12,299 nucleotides of DNA from Hepatocystis sp. ex Piliocolobus tephrosceles (taxonomy: Eukaryota > Apicomplexa > Aconoidasida > Haemosporida > Plasmodiidae), in the NCBI GenBank assembly GCA_902459845.2, contig CABPSV020000609.1, positions 1 through 12,299 on the forward strand, given 5' to 3'. The notes below the pieces were generated by a model. That model was not told the origin of the DNA and did no database searches. It saw nothing but the letters and a program-made list of their open reading frames with translations. Within the stretch, counting starts at the first letter, position 1; each line of letters begins with the position of its first letter. Positions 9,000 through 12,299 of the stretch are shown in pieces. The position numbers and the translations under genes were made by a program.

Positions 9000-9000
<1 letters not shown>
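8574..9000. other. Three islands of higher-complexity sequence between convergent genes (possible small exons or ncRNA)
   Basis: Islands at about 8574-8650, 8785-8862 and 8941-9000 have visibly more G and C than the surrounding microsatellite DNA. Between them lie (TA)n runs (8655-8678 and 8900-8923). On the - strand the islands read openly in one frame each, with peptides such as ELLKAFEIQTKLAQNG, NGRAEAHSLKWTHFVV and SWGNVVGVPSPNGMYYI (then a stop). Plausible AG acceptors precede each (TATACAATAG, AACACTAG, AAAAATAG). However, a simple splice of the first two fails on phase. The + strand also stays open through parts of them. Identity is unresolved; a spliced - strand gene, a noncoding RNA, or the 3' end of a neighbour are all possible. 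Confidence 0.35.

Positions 9001-9002
<2 letters not shown>

Positions 9003-9048
<46 letters not shown>
9003..9048 (+). repeat. (TA)n dinucleotide run
   Basis: Long uninterrupted TA repeat between the island region and the T-rich 3' flank of the - strand gene ending at 9103. Similar runs occur at about 5474-5507, 8509-8532 and 9633-9684. Confidence 0.9.
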
Positions 9049-9051
<3 letters not shown>

Positions 9052-9102
9052 TATCCATCTTTTTTTCTTTTTTTTTTTTTTTTTAAATATACTCTCATTA
9101 TT

Positions 9103-9525
9103 TTATTTATCTTCTAAATCTTTAAATTTTTCGATTTGTAAACGAAGAAAATCACTTAATAAATTTTTGTGAAAAGTTATGTTTACACCTCCTTGAATGT
9201 ATGAATAGTTTTTTATGTCTTTAATCAGATGTGAAATGTTTTTATTATGTTGTGACTGTTCCTCACCAAATATATGACAGTCTTTTGTTTTTAATAAATT
9301 TTGATATAGTTTATTAGTTGTGTCTTTAAAACCAAAAATAACTTCATTTTTTCTAATTTCGTAATAAAGAAAAGTATGTTTCTTGTCTGGGTTTAAGATT
9401 AAATTATTATATAACGCGCCACATTTATATTCTGTATTTACTAATTTAAACAAATTTAATAAAGATTGTTTATTACTTATACCAAAGTCAAAAACTTTTG
9501 AAATTTCATTTTTTCCTATTTTCAT
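9103..9525 (-). CDS. Hypothetical 140-residue protein, single exon
   Basis: An open frame from ATG (9525-9523) to TAA (9105-9103) with coding-like composition in a region where random frames are Ile/Tyr/Phe repeats. I do not recognise the family. The protein is soluble-looking, with no signal peptide or membrane segment. It starts MKIGKNEISKVFDFG, has a middle with alternating hydrophobic strands (HTFLYYEIRKNEVIFGF), a Gln/His/Asn stretch (EEQSQHNKN), and ends in an amphipathic charged helix (SDFLRLQIEKFKDLEDK). It lacks the usual long low-complexity insertions, which suggests a compact folded domain. It is convergent with the PP2C gene and in the same direction as CutA. The start is the first ATG in frame after an A/T-rich leader. 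A small extra exon at either end cannot be excluded. Confidence 0.72.
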   Translation of the reverse strand: MKIGKNEISKVFDFGISNKQSLLNLFKLVNTEYKCGALYNNLILNPDKKHTFLYYEIRKNEVIFGFKDTTNKLYQNLLKTKDCHIFGEEQSQHNKNISHLIKDIKNYSYIQGGVNITFHKNLLSDFLRLQIEKFKDLEDK

Positions 9526-9629
9526 TTTAATTTTTCGGTTAAGTAAGTGAATAAGTAGGTGCGTATATGTATATACATTTGTGCATATTACACAAAGTAA
9601 AAATGTATATAAATAAATACTTAAGTGTG

Positions 9630-9686
<57 letters not shown>

Positions 9687-10188
9687 ATAGAGCTCTTAAT
9701 GGTAATGTATTAATATAAATAACAATTTCTCAATTTTTTAACAAAGACAAGTATACGCATAAATCGTATTATAAAAAAAAATGCATATATATATATATGT
9801 ACGCTTATATATATACATGTGTACGTTTCCAAAATGTCTGTATAAGCACATGTAAAAAATTTGTCAGTTTATATTTTTTACAAGTTGTGTGAAAGTTAAG
9901 CAGTAGAGGAGTGCTGTCACGTTAAAATAAAATGAAAATGGAATAAAACCAATTTGAGAATTAAAAAAAAATAAAATAATACTAATAATAATACTACTAC
10001 TACTAATAATAATAATAATAATGGTGATGAAAATAAGAAAGTGTATAAAAATAAAAAATCTTGAGCAAGTAATAAAATTAAAGATTATAATAATAAAAAA
10101 AAAATAAATAAAAATAAAATAAAAAAATAAAAAAATAAAAAAATAAAAATTATTGGAACATTTTGTGAAAATTAATTTATATTAATAT
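9526..10188. other. Intergenic region between the hypothetical gene and CutA (both - strand)
   Basis: No gene is supported. It contains a long (TA)n run (about 9633-9684), TACA-type microsatellite (about 9783-9820), ACTA/ATAATA trinucleotide patches (about 9978-10022) and AAAAT repeats (about 10097-10150). It should hold the CutA 3' UTR and the promoter and 5' UTR of the - strand gene at 9103-9525. Confidence 0.6.
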
Positions 10189-10511
10189 TTAAGTTTTGTT
10201 TTCATCATTCTCTAATTTGACAGAATTGGATACCCAATCAAGATAATCCTAAAAATCAAATGTTTAAGTAAATGAATAAATGGAAAAAAAAAAAAAACAA
10301 CGGACAGAATGTTGATTGAAAAAAATTAAATAAAAAAGGCAAGAAAAGTCAATAAAAATCAATAAAAATCAATAAAAATTAATAAAAATTAATAAAAATC
10401 AATAAAAATCAATAAAATACGAGACCTAGTCTTTTAATTTTAATTTGTATTAACAAATTTCCATAAAATGACTTTTATGACCATATATATGTATACTATT
10501 TATAAAAGCCC

Positions 10512-10562
<51 letters not shown>

Positions 10563-11191
10563 AAAATAAATACACACATCAAATGTTACATAAGTTTTTT
10601 ATATTATATAATATGTGAGTGTCTATAGTAATGTCTCTAACAAACATAAAAGTAATAAAATATGATTTATTGTGTATGTAATATAATAACTAACTTTACT
10701 TCCGTGTATTATTGGAACAGCAATAACCTATAGGGAAAAAAAGGTATTTGTATACATTACATATGTAATAAAAAGTAACAGAACAAAAAAGGTCTTTTAT
10801 ATTTAAAATTATTGTTATAATTATTATGATTTTTTTTTTTAAGCTTAACTTACCTCTGGTATTTCATAAGGGTGATGTTTTTTTACACAATTTACAATTT
10901 CTCCAAACAATTTTTTTTTTGTTTTAATCATCATTAGCACTTCGTTGTCCTTCTGGAAAATAATTTATGTTTTAATTTGGAAAAAAAAAAAAAAAAAAAA
11001 AAGAACGTAAAAAGAACATAAACAGTAAAAATTGTAACAGAACATGACAAATTAACAATACATTTATAATCAAATTAATTATAATTACTAAAAAAAAGAA
11101 AACAAAAAAAAAAAAAGCAGGTAAATGCAACTCATATAAATATGTAAAGGGTGTGTATTTTTATTTATTTATTAGTATTAGTATTATTTTT

Positions 11192-11224
<33 letters not shown>

Positions 11225-11649
11225 GTTATTATTATTATTATTATTATTATTTTTAGTATTATTTTTAGTGTTATTATTATTTTTAGTATTATTATTATGT
11301 TTAGTATTATTATTATTTATTTTTTTTTTTTTTTCTGTTGTATTACTGCTATTTCTCCCTTCCAGTGATACATGCTAAGAATACCGGGCACAATATTTAC
11401 GCAGCTAACTAACTTCTCTTTTAGCAATATGTTAGATATCTATAATAATATACATATGTTAATAATATATGAATTTGTTATTCCAATTTTATATAGGACA
11501 CAACTTGGTTCTTTTTAACCGTTTTTTATGCATAATTATTTTATCAACTTTTATTTACATAAGGTTAATGATTTATCGGTTTTAATCAATTTTTTTATTT
11601 TATGTTTCTTTTTTTTTTTGATTTTATTTTTTGTTTGTTTTGCTTTTAA

Positions 11650-11687
<38 letters not shown>

Positions 11688-11965
11688 CTGCCCTCTCATA
11701 AGGTAATTACATTTTCAGCAACATCCTTGCTAGGCGTTGTGACATAGGCCACTATAAACGAGGAATCGACATCCATGTTTTTATAAGGAAGAGTAGATTG
11801 TAAATAAGAGTTATGTCTTATATAACAAAAACGGTTTGTTAAACGGTTATACTTAAAAATATTATTTATAAAAAGGGTATGAAACATGTGTTGGTTACAA
11901 TTATATTTTTTTTTAGCACTAACAACTAATAAAATGAACATTATCAAAAATATACGTATATCCAT
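10189..11965 (-). CDS. CutA: CutA (CutA1) family protein with apicoplast-type bipartite leader, five exons
   Basis: Exons on the - strand are 11965-11711, 11439-11347, 10952-10854, 10727-10695 and 10248-10189 (stop TAA), all phase 0, giving 179 residues. CutA proteins are small ferredoxin-like trimers, linked to divalent metal tolerance in bacteria and to plastids in plants; the biochemical role is not settled. Residues 1-17 form a hydrophobic signal peptide (IFLIMFILLVVSA). Residues 18-64 are rich in Lys, Arg, His and Asn with no acidic residue, as in apicoplast transit peptides. The CutA fold follows: FIVAYVTTPSKDVAEN (70-85), LLKEKLVSCVNIVPGI and MYHWKGEI (exon 2), EVLMMIKT and HHPYEIPE (exon 3), VIAVPIIHGSK (exon 4) and DYLDWV (exon 5). 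Order and spacing match human and bacterial CutA with nothing missing. Donors are GTAATT, GTAATA, GTAAGT and GTTAGT; acceptors end TAG, CAG, TAG and TAG. The family call is very firm; plastid location is inferred from the leader. Confidence 0.93.
10351..10417 (+). repeat. 10-bp tandem repeat AATAAAAATC/T in CutA intron 4
   Basis: Six complete units of AATAAAAATC or AATAAAAATT plus a partial seventh (10411-10417). The variants are ordered C, C, T, T, C, C. The array lies in the last CutA intron (10694-10249), which also holds a 48-nt poly-T (10513-10560). Confidence 0.88.
10513..10560 (+). repeat. 48-nt poly-T tract in CutA intron 4
   Basis: Uninterrupted T on the + strand (poly-A on the transcribed sense strand of CutA), preceded by G and followed by G. 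Confidence 0.9.
11172..11318 (+). repeat. (ATT)n trinucleotide array in CutA intron 2
   Basis: ATT/TTA repeats with scattered GTT, AGT and TTT interruptions fill much of intron 2 (11346-10953). Open frames across it translate as poly-Ile, poly-Leu or poly-Tyr and are not genes. Confidence 0.85.
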
Positions 11966-12299
11966 TAACGCATTTAAAAATTAGAACAAAAGTGTTTATA
12001 TATACATATACATATGTACATATTTACTTAAACGAGCAATTAAACGAATAAACAAACGAGCAATTAAACGAGCAATTAAACGAATAAACAAACGAACAGT
12101 TAAACGAGCAATTAAACGAATAAACAAACGAACAGTTAAACGAGCAATTAAACGAATAAACAAACGAACAGTTAAACGAGCAATTAAACGAATAAATAAA
12201 CGAACAAATAAACGAATAAACAAGCATGTAAATTAAATACAAAAATAATGAATACTAAAAATCGCCAAATTTAAAACAAAAAGTTTTTTTTTTTTTTTT
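11966..12299. promoter_or_regulatory. Upstream region of CutA with tandem repeat array
   Basis: This is the presumed promoter and 5' UTR of CutA, which is transcribed away from it. It consists of a short TACATA patch (11997-12022), the 12-bp repeat array (12034-12225) and a closing T-run at the window edge. No gene is supported. Open frames on the - strand (LFIRLIAR and CSFIYSFN types) are products of the repeat. Calling it regulatory rests on position only. Confidence 0.5.
12034..12225 (+). repeat. 12-bp tandem repeat, 16 units, in a 36-bp higher-order pattern
   Basis: Sixteen consecutive 12-bp units, each beginning GA and most ending AAAC (the last ends AAGC). Three subtypes occur: A = GAGCAATTAAAC, B = GAATAAACAAAC, C = GAACAGTTAAAC. 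The order is A B A A B C A B C A B C A, then three degenerate units resembling B, C and B. So the centre is a 36-bp A-B-C unit repeated three times. The array ends about 70 bp upstream of the CutA start codon. Confidence 0.93.

Noticed and set aside
11151..11378. Poly-Leu and poly-Ile frames on the + strand
   Set aside because: They come from the (ATT)n array in CutA intron 2 and are antisense to CutA exon 2 at their ends.
12034..12225. CRISPR array or telomere repeat
   Set aside because: Units are directly adjacent without spacers, and the sequence is not a telomere-type G-rich repeat; the genome is eukaryotic.
11996..12242. Two overlapping - strand frames with periodic LFIRLIAR and CSFIYSFN peptides
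   Set aside because: A 12-bp repeat keeps the same residues in every unit and stays open in more than one frame by chance; neither frame shows a domain.

Overview
The window looks like nuclear DNA from a malaria parasite (Plasmodium). Base composition is extremely A/T-rich. Homopolymer A or T runs reach 48 nt, and (TA)n and (ATT)n microsatellites are common. Genes are split by short A/T-rich introns with GT..AG borders. Proteins carry Asn/Lys/Glu low-complexity blocks inside conserved domains, and one gene begins with what looks like an apicoplast-type bipartite leader. I cannot name the species from sequence alone. No bacterial operon features, rRNA, tRNA, CRISPR array or transposon were seen.

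Layout: five genes can be supported. Three lie on the + strand. (1) A TAN1/THUMPD1-type tRNA acetylation adaptor, three exons, 650-2695. (2) A small charged protein of unknown function, two exons, 3329-4137. (3) A large PP2C/PPM-family protein phosphatase, 5557-8127. Two lie on the - strand and converge on the phosphatase. (4) An unrecognised 140-residue single-exon protein, 9103-9525. (5) A five-exon CutA (CutA1) gene, 10189-11965, with a signal peptide plus basic transit-like leader. Three of these models (1, 2 and 5) had to be assembled across introns. Exon 1 of the TAN1 gene, the last exon of gene 2 and four of the five CutA exons are too short to be seen as free-standing ORFs.

Intergenic stretches are mostly homopolymer and microsatellite DNA. 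The exceptions are a cluster of islands of higher complexity at about 8574-9000 between the convergent genes, which may hold small exons or a structured RNA, and a 12-bp/36-bp higher-order tandem repeat just upstream of CutA (12034-12225). Further tandem arrays sit in TAN1 intron 1 (18 bp), downstream of TAN1 (13 bp), in the phosphatase N-terminus (15 bp, in frame) and in CutA intron 4 (10 bp).

The genes do not form a pathway. They cover tRNA modification, protein dephosphorylation and a CutA protein probably sent to the plastid. The most notable results are the likely plastid-targeted CutA, the THUMP domain split by a long acidic repeat, the stop codon that straddles a splice donor in gene 2, and the unexplained islands at 8574-9000.
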